Source: Pyropia yezoensis
Lineage: Eukaryota; Rhodophyta; Bangiophyceae; Bangiales; Bangiaceae
Assembly (NCBI GenBank): GCA_009829735.1
Contig: CM020619.1
Coordinates: 8,112,375-8,176,374 of the forward strand
Direction: 5' to 3'
DNA length: 64,000 nucleotides
The notes under the pieces are model-generated. The model worked only from the letters and a program-made list of their open reading frames with translations. It ran no database searches and was not told the origin of the DNA. Shown in pieces: positions 55,301 through 64,000 of this stretch. Both the position numbers and the translations under genes were made by a program. Every line of letters starts with the position of its first letter. The first letter of the stretch is position 1.

Positions 55301-56292
55301 ACACCCTCCATGTTCACATGGGGCCGAGGAGAGGCGGCCGACTTGGCTTGATGCTTCTCCTTTCCGGACTTCGGGTCGCTACTTGCGCCCGCGTTGAGGG
55401 TGACCGCTACTACCGGTCCCTCGTGTTGGTCGATATAGCCGAACTTGGCTCCCGACTTGAAGTACTGGGGCGACGAGCTCAGGTTCATCAGCTGGATCCT
55501 CCACGGGACTCCGGCTTTGGAGTCCATCGTGCCAAGGGCAACATGCACTTGGTGCTTGCGAGCAAGACGGGGGTAAGGGTGCACCAACCCGTTCCCCGTA
55601 TAATCAGTTACAACATCAACGTGCGCCACCGAGTTGGGGGGCAACGTGACTTTACGGGCTAAACGCAGGGTAGCAGTAAAACCTTCCCTCACAGAGCAAA
55701 CAGGCTTCGACTGTGAGACTGTCACAGGAGCCACAGACTTTCCCTTACCAAGGATGGGGATAGTCTCCCCATTCATCAACTTGACCCAGTACTCAGGGCC
55801 ACAAATCAAAGGCACTTGTGTAACAACATAAGGGGTACCCAGAAGCAGGGGTACCGATATATTCTCGCCTACTCCATAGGTCACGTCGACCTCATGGGTC
55901 CCCAACCTATTTGGTAGGGTCACGGCACCAACAATGGGAAGTACCCCACCATTGATATCAATCAGATGGTCAGCCTTAGACTTCCAGCGTTGGAGCTTCA
56001 CCCCCTTTGGTAATAGCGACTTGCGTATCAAGGAGGCTCCTGACCCGGTATCAAGTACGATACGGGCACAACAGGCGCGGCCGGGGGCAAGTTGCACCCG
56101 TCCAGCCACCTGGAAGTTCTCACCCGTCAGCACCGCGATGACCCGACGTGGGTTTACGTTCTTGGGGAGTCCGACCCGAGGTGGGCGGACTCCCTTAGGT
56201 CGCCGCAGTATCCGGCACGGTTGGTTCGTCCTCTTGGCCCACTTGGCCGAGGCTGCCGTTGTGAGCTTCGGACGGCCAGCTCCAACGGTCAT
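52309..56292 (-). CDS. pol: Gypsy Pol polyprotein, family A copy A1
   Basis: The 1327-residue Pol is intact. Protease D81 in LDTGSGAS; reverse transcriptase about 395-575 with YLDD at 524-527; RNase H with D676, E716 and D743; integrase zinc site H896, H903, C933, C936; integrase D965, D1025, E1061; a GPY/F-like KGPYQVL at about 1202-1208; and a C-terminal chromodomain about 1264-1312 (RVRWFGYNAKDDTWEY), expected to steer integration to marked chromatin. The ATG at 56292 overlaps the gag stop as ATGA. The frame is also entered by a -1 slip at 56295-56301. Confidence 0.95.
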   Translation of the reverse strand: MTVGAGRPKLTTAASAKWAKRTNQPCRILRRPKGVRPPRVGLPKNVNPRRVIAVLTGENFQVAGRVQLAPGRACCARIVLDTGSGASLIRKSLLPKGVKLQRWKSKADHLIDINGGVLPIVGAVTLPNRLGTHEVDVTYGVGENISVPLLLGTPYVVTQVPLICGPEYWVKLMNGETIPILGKGKSVAPVTVSQSKPVCSVREGFTATLRLARKVTLPPNSVAHVDVVTDYTGNGLVHPYPRLARKHQVHVALGTMDSKAGVPWRIQLMNLSSSPQYFKSGAKFGYIDQHEGPVVAVTLNAGASSDPKSGKEKHQAKSAASPRPHVNMEGVPPRLRVQVERLLDQYHKLWDGQLGLMRATQHRIELKPGAPPIRQQPYRGEPRSRALVKEQVARMEALDVIEASNAEWASPVFIVPKVDGTPRFCIDYRKLNESTMKDSYPLPRMDDCLDSLGEANLFSTLDCNAGYWRIPIAPEDRHKTTFTCHCGAYQCKRLPFGLCNAPATFQRAMDVILAGVRWQICLVYLDDIIVFSRSPEEHIGHLGQVFKLLADAGVSLKASKCHLFTQEVEYLGHVVRPRRLSVNEKNLRAIRKAQYPRTQTQMRSFLGMCNVYRRFTKSFAKVAKPLNELVSSTLPKNLPPPSRVEQESFETLRDLLLKPPILAIPRLGGHYILDVDASYDQLGCVLLQQQPDKEYLPVGYFSKGLNSAEKNYGVTELEGLAVVWAVTSLRHYLEGEKFLIRCDHRALQFIFKTDCTKTRLNRWRVRLAPFNFDIEYRPGRQHALADGLSRVPTEGLDTNPVDEDIPIVGVVTRSGQALNPEAPGNKKYLPLSLDEVVKAQAEDPFCKSQRDTLDTVAETWFFLGDDGLLMRRGVFQGTEQLVVPASLKGSILEREHNAPTGGHLGSSKLYQTLRTRYYWPSMVVDIYSWVAACTSCAQNRLMERRPSTAMLLFPAKEPFAALAMDILGPLPVTEEGNQYLLVICDRFTKLTRAIPLAEIPAMSVVSAFLDHWVAAYGIPDSTLSDNGPQFASVLFQGVLDMLGVKANYATPYHPQTNGQVERFNKTIVRQQRHYVSEHVKTWDQYISILTTAYNSQVHSSTGEVPLAFVTPRRVRSIAVRRSLPTREDGGSTPTPTESKAEFAARLENLIPKVRAEMDKAQKRYKRTFDKKVRNAKHVPEQGDWVLVHSHTPTGGKLVFQTKGPYQVLRTDGRRFTIESDDGVRTVNGQDVVKVAPPPAGNPAWARALEAWRLPSLPAAKQGPQEYVFDKFIDHGWDEDTDRLMLRVRWFGYNAKDDTWEYVEDLPAEKVRAYCPRNEIDPNSPPST

Positions 56293-56301
56293 TCGTTTCC
56301 C
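56256..56301 (-). promoter_or_regulatory. Predicted -1 frameshift signal, Gypsy A1
   Basis: Slippery G-GGA-AAC at 56295-56301, six-base spacer GAATGA, then a hairpin at 56256-56288: CCGTTGGAGCT pairs with AGCTC-A-CAACGG (11 pairs, one bulged A) around a 10-base loop. Spacing and heptamer fit known eukaryotic -1 sites. Confidence 0.75.
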
Positions 56302-58235
56302 GCCGACTTGGCGTCCGAATCTGAGGGCGGGGAGGAAGACGACGAGTCCGAGGACGACGTGTCCGCCTCCTCCGCCGAGGGTGTGGCGACCGCGACGACC
56401 GGTCGAGACCCACCCTCGCGGCGTGAACGTACTTCGTTCGTAGCCGACTTCTTACTCGCATTCCTAACAAGTTGTTGGATGCGTTTACTCAACTTGGGGC
56501 AATCATATGCCCAGTGTCCATCGGAGTTGCAGTTCCAACACCGATTGTCTGTTCCGGGAGGGGTCTTCCCGACTGGGGAAGACGAAGAGGTACCCTGGGA
56601 AGTTCCCACGGAAGCTACCACCCTCTCCTTGCGGATTCGGCGTGCCTCTCTCAACTCTCTGGCTCGGCGCGCCTCCTCCCGTTCCTTGGCCAACTCGGCT
56701 TGACGCTTCTGGCGTTGTTCCTCCCGCAACTTGCGGTAGGCCTCGCCTCTGCGGTAGGCGAACCTAGCCAACTCGGCCAGGGTCGCCCGGGCAGTGTTAT
56801 GCTCCCGGGTCTCCATCCGGACTGACCAATGGAGTCCCTCCACAAACCGACTCTTCACCACAGCTTGTGGATGAAGAAACCCACAAAGATTGTTGAGCTT
56901 ACGGACTCGCTCCGCAAAGGACAACTCGTCCTCCGCCTCTTCCTGATGGGCTTGCGTAAACTCCTCGACTTGAGAAGCCAGCGCCGCTTCATCAACCATG
57001 GCCCTCAACAACCAGTTGACGAGCTCCAAATAGGACGTCACCTCCCCAGCGCCTCCACTTGAGGAGCTGGGCATGACGGACATAAGTTCTGTCCGCAGGT
57101 CTCCCTTCGTAAACTCCTGTAGCATGTAAAAAGCCATGCCTTCGCTTATGGCATTGTCGTCACAGGCTTTTGTGAAACGACGTAGAAACTCAAAGACACG
57201 GAGGGGGGGAGTTCCATCCCACTCCGCTTTGTGCCCAAAAGAATGAAGTGCATTCTTCTTGGCACGACCCATGGCTCGGGCCTGGACAGGACCATACACC
57301 ACCGACTTGTTGTGGAGGGCGTAGGTCTCGCAGTCAAAGATCCCCTGGTAGACCGGGTTGGCTACCTGGATCTTGGGCGGCACCTCACGTTGAGGGAACA
57401 GCCGCTGTGGCACTGGGGTAAGTTGACCCTCAGCGCCTGTAGTCTGGTGCGGCGAGCTTGGTGTCGCCGCCGGCGTTTCCGAGGGGAACTCCCCCGTGAA
57501 GGGCGTACGCCCCACGGAGAATGGTGCGGCCCCCACGTTGGGAGTCACAGGGGTCGCCCCCTGTTCGGGGCGCCCCGGAATAGGCGTCAGGAGAGATTCC
57601 CCCTGCGCCTGCGGGCTCGAAAGCCCCAATCCGGTCTGGACATTAAGGCCATCTGGCAAACTCGCCACAATCTGATTCAGAATAGTATTCGTCATCGTGA
57701 CCACCAGGTCCGGCAAAGTCTGCCGCAACACATTGGTCGCCTCCCGACGGACAGTTTCCGCGAGGAGTGGATTGACGACTCCAGTTGAGTCTCGGTCCGC
57801 CTCCGGGAGTCCACCTGAGGGGTAATCACGTTCCTCAGGGGTCTCAACCGGGGGCATGGGCGCGAGCCCATCGCCGACCAACGGAGGTCCGCCGTCCTCC
57901 GAAAGCCTAGTTGGCGACGGCTCCAAGCCAAAGTTGGCTCCAACCCGAGTGGAACCCGCGGGGACAGTCCTCACCCCTTGGGACGTTCCCGTTGAGTATA
58001 CCACACGGTGGCCAGACTTCGGCCCACCCACATCAGAAGTGTCACCCGAGTGAACTCCCGACTGAGTCGGGGTGGCCTGTTGCCCGCCCGCACTTCCAGT
58101 CCTGCTGGCTTGAGGGACCTCTAGTCCCTCTGCGACCCCAGGTAAACCCACCTGTGTCTCACCAGTATTCAAAGGCACTGAAGTACGTGCGTCACCCGTG
58201 TACTCCCCGGACGACGGGGGGTCCGAGCTAGCCAT
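56289..58235 (-). CDS. gag: Gypsy Gag protein, family A copy A1
   Basis: A 648-residue Gag starting at the ATG at 58235, 100 bases after the primer-binding site. Proline-rich N-terminal half, capsid-like middle (FLRRFTKACDDNA), charged Glu/Arg helix and a CCHC knuckle CWNCNSDGHWAYDC, then a Ser/Asp tail ending GNE. It differs from copy A0 at scattered residues, mostly in the Pro/Thr-rich segment around 57420-57600. Confidence 0.95.
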   Translation of the reverse strand: MASSDPPSSGEYTGDARTSVPLNTGETQVGLPGVAEGLEVPQASRTGSAGGQQATPTQSGVHSGDTSDVGGPKSGHRVVYSTGTSQGVRTVPAGSTRVGANFGLEPSPTRLSEDGGPPLVGDGLAPMPPVETPEERDYPSGGLPEADRDSTGVVNPLLAETVRREATNVLRQTLPDLVVTMTNTILNQIVASLPDGLNVQTGLGLSSPQAQGESLLTPIPGRPEQGATPVTPNVGAAPFSVGRTPFTGEFPSETPAATPSSPHQTTGAEGQLTPVPQRLFPQREVPPKIQVANPVYQGIFDCETYALHNKSVVYGPVQARAMGRAKKNALHSFGHKAEWDGTPPLRVFEFLRRFTKACDDNAISEGMAFYMLQEFTKGDLRTELMSVMPSSSSGGAGEVTSYLELVNWLLRAMVDEAALASQVEEFTQAHQEEAEDELSFAERVRKLNNLCGFLHPQAVVKSRFVEGLHWSVRMETREHNTARATLAELARFAYRRGEAYRKLREEQRQKRQAELAKEREEARRARELREARRIRKERVVASVGTSQGTSSSSPVGKTPPGTDNRCWNCNSDGHWAYDCPKLSKRIQQLVRNASKKSATNEVRSRREGGSRPVVAVATPSAEEADTSSSDSSSSSPPSDSDAKSAGNE

Positions 58236-58334
58236 GTTGGCTGACGATCCGTATGACACGGTCCAAGTCCACCGTTCCTCTGAGACAGAGGGCCCCTTAC
58301 ACCCGGGTGCACCCGGAGGTAAAGTTTATCTCTG

Positions 58335-58352
58335 TCCCCTGCTGCTCCACCA
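58335..58352 (-). other. Primer-binding site, Gypsy A1
   Basis: Minus-strand TGGTGGAGCAGCAGGGGA two bases after the 5' LTR. Confidence 0.82.
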
Positions 58353-58354
58353 AA

Positions 58355-58823
58355 TGTGGCAAAAACCACTTGCACACACGGCACCCAAGTTGGGGCGGTG
58401 TACAAGGGCTGCCTCCCGTGTCGGGGGAACCGGAAGAAGTGCAAGTCGCACACACTCTGTCCCTGTTGTGGGGCAAACCCCCCACGGACAAACAAGAGGA
58501 TGGTGTGTGGTCCAACAGTTTCTTGGTCGGGACGGGGACGCAGGGCCAAGCCCCGCTGTCCCTCCCCTTATCCCCCCAGGGTCCACTCGGAATCTCGCCA
58601 CTCAGAATCTCCCACCCCAGCACCTGCCCACCGGGCCACACGAAAATTCAAGACGATAAATGCAGAAAACCCTCAAATCCAAGTTGGATTTACTACTAAG
58701 CTAACTATCCCTAACTTAGGGAATATGGACCCAAATGCAGGGGGAGGAACGGATCAGGCTAGTGGCCTGCCGCCCCTTGCATGGCACGTGTTGCCCCCCT
58801 ACCTGGGGGTCAATACTGCCACA
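58355..58823 (-). repeat. 5' LTR of Gypsy A1
   Basis: 469 bp, TGTGGCA...TGCCACA, the upstream LTR on the minus strand. Confidence 0.95.
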
Positions 58824-59106
58824 GGCCAGTCGTGCGTGGCCACCATGATCACCATGGCCATGATGGGTGTGGGGAGCCCTCGGGCTGCTCTGGGCCTTGG
58901 GTTTGACGTGTTCTGGTGGGCAGTGGTCGGGCTGGGAAGCCCTTGAATGGAAACTGGCTTCACGTCATTGCGGTGGCGGGGGGTCGCGCGGGTCGGGTGT
59001 GGGCAACGCTGGGTACCTCTTTCTTCGCTATGGGGAGGAAGAGGGACGCACGATGCGCCAAAAAATCTAGCGCCAAGTTGCTGCCTTGCATCTACAATAA
59101 GCGCCA

Positions 59107-60265
59107 TTAAACAAGCTCCCCCTCCCCGTCACCCCCCTCAGTCGTTCTCTCCACCTCAGCTCGTGCGGCTACCTCGCCACGGCTTCTCTCCCCGGCTGAG
59201 GCAACTGCAACGGCGCCCCGGTCCCCGGATACCAGGCGCGCGGATCCGCTCTCGTGCGCCTGGTTGACCTGCTGCGTGCGGGCCAGCAGCTCGCGTACGC
59301 GCTGGTTCTTGTCAGGCCCGTTGGGCAGCATCTCCAGGAGCTTGGCCTCCAACGACATTGCGGCTAGAGTTGCCTTACGTGCTGTGGAATCCTCCAGGCC
59401 AGCCTTGACGCCGGCCATCGACTGAGCCACCGCCGCAACAGCATGCGCGCGTTTCCCTTCCGTCGCGTCCCTGAGCTTCTTGCGCTTGGCCCCAAGGGGG
59501 CGACTGAAGCCAGGCGAATCTGCAGGGATCGTCGCCGCCACTCCCTCCTGAGCCGTCTGCTGCGCGCTGGCATCCCCACCCGAGCGCCGCTTCTCTCCCC
59601 CCCCCCCTAGCGTGCGCTCCGCACCCCCACCGCCCCCGCCTCCGGCCACGTCCTCCCCCCCCGATGCCTCTCCCTCTCCCTCATCCCGCCCTCGCACGCT
59701 GGGAACACCAAAATCCGCAGATTCCCCTCCATTACGAGCCGCACCTCCCCCAGTGTCCCCTCCGCTACGGCCCCCGCCTCCCCCAGCACGTCCGGCAGCC
59801 GTAGGCCGCTGCACGACGTTGGGCGCACTGGGCCCGCCAATCTTGGATGAAAACTTGGGGCAGCTCCGCAGCAGGTGCGCCCGCGGCCACGCTCTTGAAG
59901 ACCGGGTCACGCTTGCCCTTCTTTGTCGTCACCTGGTTGTTAGCCTTAAACAAACGCATGACGTTCTCCTGCGTATCGTCCTCCACTTCTCCGGACGGGA
60001 TGGCGGCACGGTACAGCTTGTCTGCCGCCAGGTACTTCTGCACCAGGCGCTGAAGCACGCCCCAGCGAGAGCGTAGGGAATGCCCGGTTCGCTGGATAGT
60101 CGCCTCCGGCTGCGTTTTGTAGGCCACGGCAGCTCTCTCCCAATACATGTCGCTGTTCATGTCCGCCACCGACTCAGTCGCGCTCATCCACACGCGCGCA
60201 AGGGCCAAGTCCTCGGCGGCCGAGAAGGATGGCCCGCGAATTGCCTTGTTGCTGCCATCCGTTGC
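59107..60265 (-). pseudogene. Harbinger Myb/SANT-like DNA-binding protein (one frameshift)
   Basis: The N-terminal frame begins at the ATG at 60265 (MATDGSNKAIRGPSFS) and shows a Myb/SANT-like helical region with Trp residues (FSAAEDLALARVW, HSLRSRWGVLQRLV), as in the Myb-like partners of PIF/Harbinger transposases. Near 59850-59910 the reading passes to a second frame (59107-59910): a Gly/Ser-rich linker and the NAM-associated-type motif RPLGAKRKKLRDA, then a helical tail. One indel therefore separates the halves, unless an unseen splice joins them. The partner protein normally binds the TIRs and brings in the transposase. It is convergent with the transposase gene. Confidence 0.72.
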
Positions 60266-60606
60266 CATGGGGGCGCCTCGCCGACGCCGGCGGCTTCGCT
60301 GGGAGTGGTACAAGATGGGGAGGGGGGTACGTCGGCCAGTCGCTGGGTGGAAGAACGTGGAGGGCGGGCGTCACTGGCGAGACGTGCCAAGAGCAGCAGG
60401 ATCTCCCCGGTGCGACCTCATGGGACGTCGGCAGTTTCGTGTAGTCAAGACAACTGCGAGAATTCTGTCTCGAGGATGCCTCCATGGGAGAGTGTGATTG
60501 GCTGATGAATATCCATTTGCATATAGAAAGAGCCATCCTAGGATGCATTCTGCTCAGATATGGCTTTGCGAATAGCGTTCTCCATCTCCATATGCCGTTT
60601 TCGAGC

Positions 60607-60674
60607 ACCGGTAGACATGGCCAATGGAAGTATATGGAAATATATGGAGATTAAGCGCACCGATAGAGGTGCTC
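60607..60674 (-). repeat. Harbinger right terminal inverted repeat
   Basis: Reverse complement starts GAGCACCTCTATCGGTGCGC and ends ATGTCTACCGGT, pairing with 45452-45530. Confidence 0.85.
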
Positions 60675-61220
60675 TTGCTAACCTTTCTGCAAGAGTCTGA
60701 ACACAAACAGCCGCCATCGTGTCGGACAGCCATTGGTCAGAACAGCCTCAGGTCGACAGAGCGCCTCGAGAGGTCAGGAGACTCAATGCCGACAGGCACA
60801 GGCTTCTTCGAGCCGGGTCCTCGATATCTGCGCGAAAAGTGCGGACGCCGTCCGGCGTCCCGGCGTTTGTTCTCGGAACGACGGCTGAACAATATTTGCG
60901 TTGTTCATGCGCACCCTGTTGTGCGCTCCTGTTCGCCATTTCGTTCTATTGTCGCATCCATTGACGATGGGTCATGGGTCCAAGTGCGCGCCACCGCCAG
61001 TATGTAGATAGAGTTCGCCGAAGGGGCTACTATATGGAGATCAGATCACACAAGAGGAGCAGCGCGGAGAGAGAGGGGGTGAAGTCAAGGCCCCCGTTGA
61101 CCAAGGCCGGCGCCGCCCTCCCCCCTCGGCTCTCTACTCTCCAGCGCCCTCCCCTGCCGCACGTCCCTGTTGAAGTGGTGTGTCTCAACAGACCCCCCTC
61201 CCCCCCGCCAACCCACCGGT
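60675..61220. other. Intergenic, 3' flank of CABIN1/HIR3-like gene
   Basis: About 550 bp between the Harbinger end and the stop of the gene to the right. No gene or clear repeat seen. Confidence 0.6.
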
Positions 61221-64000
61221 TCACCCCACCAGCGGCATGTGCCACAGCAGCCGCAGGTGGGACCACTCGCGCGGCCGCAGCGGCCACCTCGCGTGGCACC
61301 ACCGCACCACCGGGGCCGCGTCGACCAGCCGGATGATAGGCCCACCCCCGTCGCTACCCTCCCCGCCACCCCCACCCCCACCCCCACCCCCACCCCCACC
61401 CCCGGCACCGCCGCCGCCACCGCCACCGCCACCACCGCCAGGAACCAGGTCGCGCAACAGGAAAACGCCCGTCAGCGCCGCCCACTCATCCACCAGCAGC
61501 CGCACGGCGGCGGCCAGCGCGGGCGGCACGACCAGCCGCGTGTCCCGCCGCCGCGGGAGCGCCGCGGGCGCCGCCGCGGGCGCCACCGCCGCCGCCGCCG
61601 CCGCAGCTGCCGCCGCTGGCGCGGGCGGTCGGCCGCCGCCGGCAAGCGCAGGCCGCGACGGCGACGGCGGCAGTGACGGCGACCGTGGAGGTGGTGGCGG
61701 TGGCGGCGGCGGCGGCTGCGACGCCCCCCACCCCCCCGCGGGGGCGCCCAGCCACGCCCCCCCCTCCGTCGCCATGGCGGCCGTGTAGCTTGCAGAGAGG
61801 CCAATGAGCTCGGCCACCGCCGTCCACGACCGCGCCACCCCCGCCTGGACGGGCGACGGCGGCACGGGCGGACCGGCCACCACGGGGGGGCGGGAGGGGA
61901 AGCCGCCGCCGGGCGCCAGCAGCGGGCCGCCCGCGGGGGGCATTGGGAGGGGCGCCCCCCCCCCCCCCGGGGGCGCCCCCCCCTCCCCCCCCGCGCGTGC
62001 CTGCCGCGCCGCCAGCGCCGCCGCGGCGGCGGCGACAAAGCAAGTCAGCACCCCCTCCCAGGCACCATCGTCCACCCCGTCCTCGGCGGCGCGGCGGCGG
62101 AAGCGGGCGACGGCGCCAAACAGGAGCGCCACCCCCGCCCCCGCCCCCGACGCTGCCGCCGCCGACGCTGCCGACGCGGGCGCCCCCGCGGGCGCCCCCG
62201 CCTCTGGCCGGCCGGCGGCGGTGGCGACGAGCGCGGCGAGCGCCCGCCGCCGGGCGGCGGCAAAGCGGCGCTCGCTCTCCACCACTGGCCCCGTGGGGGC
62301 CCCCCCGGGCACCCACCGGTAGTTCCACATGCGCCACAGGAAGCCGCGGTAGGTGGTGGCGCCGGCGGTGCCCGCCGCGTCGCGCAGCGCAAAGCCGTCT
62401 GGCCGAAAGAGGGGCGCCACCGCCGCGGCGGCGCCCGCCGGGTCGCCGCTCAGGTGGGCGGCAGCGGACGCGGCCGCCAGCTGCGCCTTGAAGTAGTAGT
62501 CGCCGTTTTCTTGCACGTCCCGCCCCCGGCAGGCGGCGAGGCCAGAGAGGATGTCGGTGACCACCGCGGCGAGCCGGGGCGGGGGGGGGGGGGGATCCTC
62601 CCGGGGAGGACGGCGGGGGCGGTGACGGGCATGCCCGCCGGGACCGTGGTGGCGGCGCGCGACCCCGACACCCCACCGCCCCCTGTCGCCCGCTCGGTGC
62701 CGCCACCGCTACCGGCGGTGGTGGCGGCTGCGGTGGCGGGTGTGGCGGCGGCGGCGCCCACCCCGCCTTCCCCTGCTGGCATTACGGCGCCCCCCCCCCG
62801 CTCGGGCGCGGTATGCGGGTAGGCCTCCACCACGTCCAGCGTCGCGTCGTCACGCCGCGCGAGCAGCGCCTTGAGCCGCGCCGCGTGCAGGCCGTAGCGC
62901 ACCTCGGCGGTGGGGACGCCCGCGGCGGCCGCCGCCGACAGCGCAGCGTCCCAGGTGGCGAGCACATCTGCCAGCGGGTGGTGGAGCTTGGCCCGCAGCT
63001 TGGCCGCCGCCCGCAGGTGGAGCCAGCGCAGGGCCAGCAGCGGCTCCCGCCGTCGCACCTCCGCCGCCGCCGCCGCCGCCGCCGTCGCCGTCGCCGCCGA
63101 GTCGGGGCTGGGCGGCGGCGGCGGTGTCGCGGCGCCCCCGCCCGTGGTGGCAACGGTGGCCGCACCATCGTCCGCGGAGGCCGCAAACTGGGCGTCGAGG
63201 CGACGCCCACCCCCGCCTTCCTCAGCGGGCGCACTGCTCCCCCCCCCGTCTCCCGCCGCGACCAGCGTGTCGACGAGCGAGTCGCCCAGCTCCCCCCCCA
63301 CGCGGAGCCAGCCGAGAGCCGCCTCGGCCAGCGGCCGCAGCACCGGGTCCGCGGCCACGTCGGGCTTGCCCGCCACCCCCCACCCGCCCGTGCTGCGGCG
63401 GGCGCCTCCAACCCCGCCACCACCACCCCCACTCCCACCCCCGCCGCCACCCACCGCCGCCGCCGCCGCCGCCGCCGCTGCCGCCGCCACCGCCGCGGCC
63501 GATGCGGTGCGGCGGACGCGCTCCTCGGCGAGCCGCATCCCCGCAACGGCCGCGAGGCCCACCGCCGCCACCGCGGCGGCACGAAGGCCGGGCACGTCAG
63601 TGGGGGTGTCGCCGCCGCCATCGCCGCCGCCACCGCTGCCGCCGCCACCGCCGGCCGATCCGCCACCACCACCATCTCCTCCACCGCCACCGACGGCGGT
63701 GTGAGTGAGCGCGGCGGTCGGCGGCACCCAATCCAGAACGAGGGGACCATCATCCGGGACGAGCAGGTGCGCGGCAAAAAAGTCCACGCCCCCCACCGGC
63801 GGCGGCGGCGGCGGCGGCGGCGGGGGCGGGGGCACCCCCGCGGCGCTCCCACCACCCGCGACGGCCGCCGCGCGCGTGGACGACGGCGGGGGCCCCCACC
63901 CGGCACTCACCAGCGCCTGCACAAAGTAAAAGCATCCCTCGGCGCGGGACAGCATCACCTGCAGCTGCAGCGGGTCCCCCGCGGGGCCGGGGGCGGGGGG
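61221..64000 (-). CDS. CABIN1/HIR3-like histone chaperone subunit, 5'-partial, one apparent frameshift
   Basis: Two frames form one protein: 62450-64000 (open at the window edge) and 61221-62564. They differ by a shift that falls at a run of 14 G (62581-62594), so an assembly or sequencing indel is likely. Conserved blocks between long Gly/Ala/Pro runs recall plant CABIN1/HIR3 proteins in the same order: QVMLSRAEGCFYFVQAL, EVRYGLHAARLKALL, ENGDYYFKAQLAAASAAAHL, RGFLWRMWNYRW and VESERRFAAARRRALAALV. HIR3/CABIN1 is the TPR-type scaffold of the HIRA complex for replication-independent H3.3 deposition. The assignment rests on recalled motif order only. This is probably a host gene, with no transposon hallmark. 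Confidence 0.5.

Larger units (their letters stand above)
49446..58823 (-). mobile_element. Ty3/Gypsy chromovirus, family A copy A1, full length
   Basis: The element is 9378 bp, inserted between the two Harbinger genes. LTRs are 469 bp each (49446-49914 and 58355-58823) and differ at about three positions (0.6 percent), so the insertion is recent. Flanking 5-mers are TGCCA and GGCCA, an imperfect duplication. Order on the minus strand: LTR, primer site, gag, pol, convergent antisense ORF, polypurine tract, LTR. All three frames are open, so this copy looks potentially competent. Confidence 0.95.
45452..60674. mobile_element. PIF/Harbinger element, complete, with nested Gypsy A1
   Basis: Ends share the inverted repeat GAGCACCTCTATCGGTGCGC (from 45452 and into 60674) and, further in, ATGTCTACCGGT (45519-45530 and 60607-60618), giving imperfect TIRs of about 70-80 bp. 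Flanks read TTA on the left and TTG on the right, a near match to the 3-bp TWA duplication of the superfamily. Inside are the two genes typical of PIF/Harbinger, a DDE transposase (plus) and a Myb/SANT-like protein (minus), facing each other. Removing the nested 9.4-kb Gypsy leaves about 5.8 kb. Confidence 0.85.

Noticed and set aside
61943..63704. Long plus-strand frames antisense to the CABIN1/HIR3-like gene
   Set aside because: They consist of Pro/Ala/Arg runs mirroring the Gly/Ala-rich sense strand; sense blocks show the conserved motifs.

Overview
This is a strongly GC-rich eukaryotic window dominated by transposable elements. I see no bacterial operons, rRNA, tRNA or CRISPR. Eukaryotic signs are LTR retrotransposons, PIF/Harbinger and piggyBac transposases, short GT-AG introns (for example 15529-15664 and 40247-40420) and a probable CABIN1/HIR3-like histone-chaperone gene. 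High GC with few, short introns would suit a bangiophyte red alga such as Porphyra/Pyropia; that is a guess, not a demonstrated assignment.

Layout from left to right. 1-4776: a chromovirus-type Ty3/Gypsy element (family A, copy A0, minus strand) running off the left edge. 4777-10885: non-coding sequence with a MITE-like inverted repeat, then a degraded Plavaka-like transposase with a C2H2 finger (copy A, plus). 10886-11349: a family A solo LTR with perfect 5-bp target duplications, followed by 68-bp, 308-bp and 109-bp tandem repeats. 14137-17475: Plavaka-like copy B (minus, broken). 18475-28122: a full-length Gypsy element of a second family (B, plus) with 571-bp LTRs and a perfect 5-bp target duplication. 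29480-31368 and 38967-40620: two broken copies of an unrecognised repetitive gene with a conserved phase-0 intron. 32590-33260: 126-bp tandem repeats. 34196-36897: Plavaka-like copy C (minus, broken). 41405-45444: a piggyBac-type element. 45452-60674: a PIF/Harbinger element carrying both its DDE transposase and its Myb/SANT-like partner, with a full-length family A Gypsy element (A1, 49446-58823) nested between the two genes. 61221-64000: the 3' part of the CABIN1/HIR3-like gene, probably the only host gene here.

The most notable point is a shared gene plan in the two divergent Gypsy families. Both have gag and pol joined by the same slippery heptamer GGGAAAC, two codons before the gag stop and followed at 5-6 nt by a hairpin. 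Both have the same primer-binding site. Both carry a long antisense ORF between pol and the 3' LTR whose product is recognisably related between families and is not a protein I know. Homologies were judged by eye from translated sequence; no database search or folding program was run.
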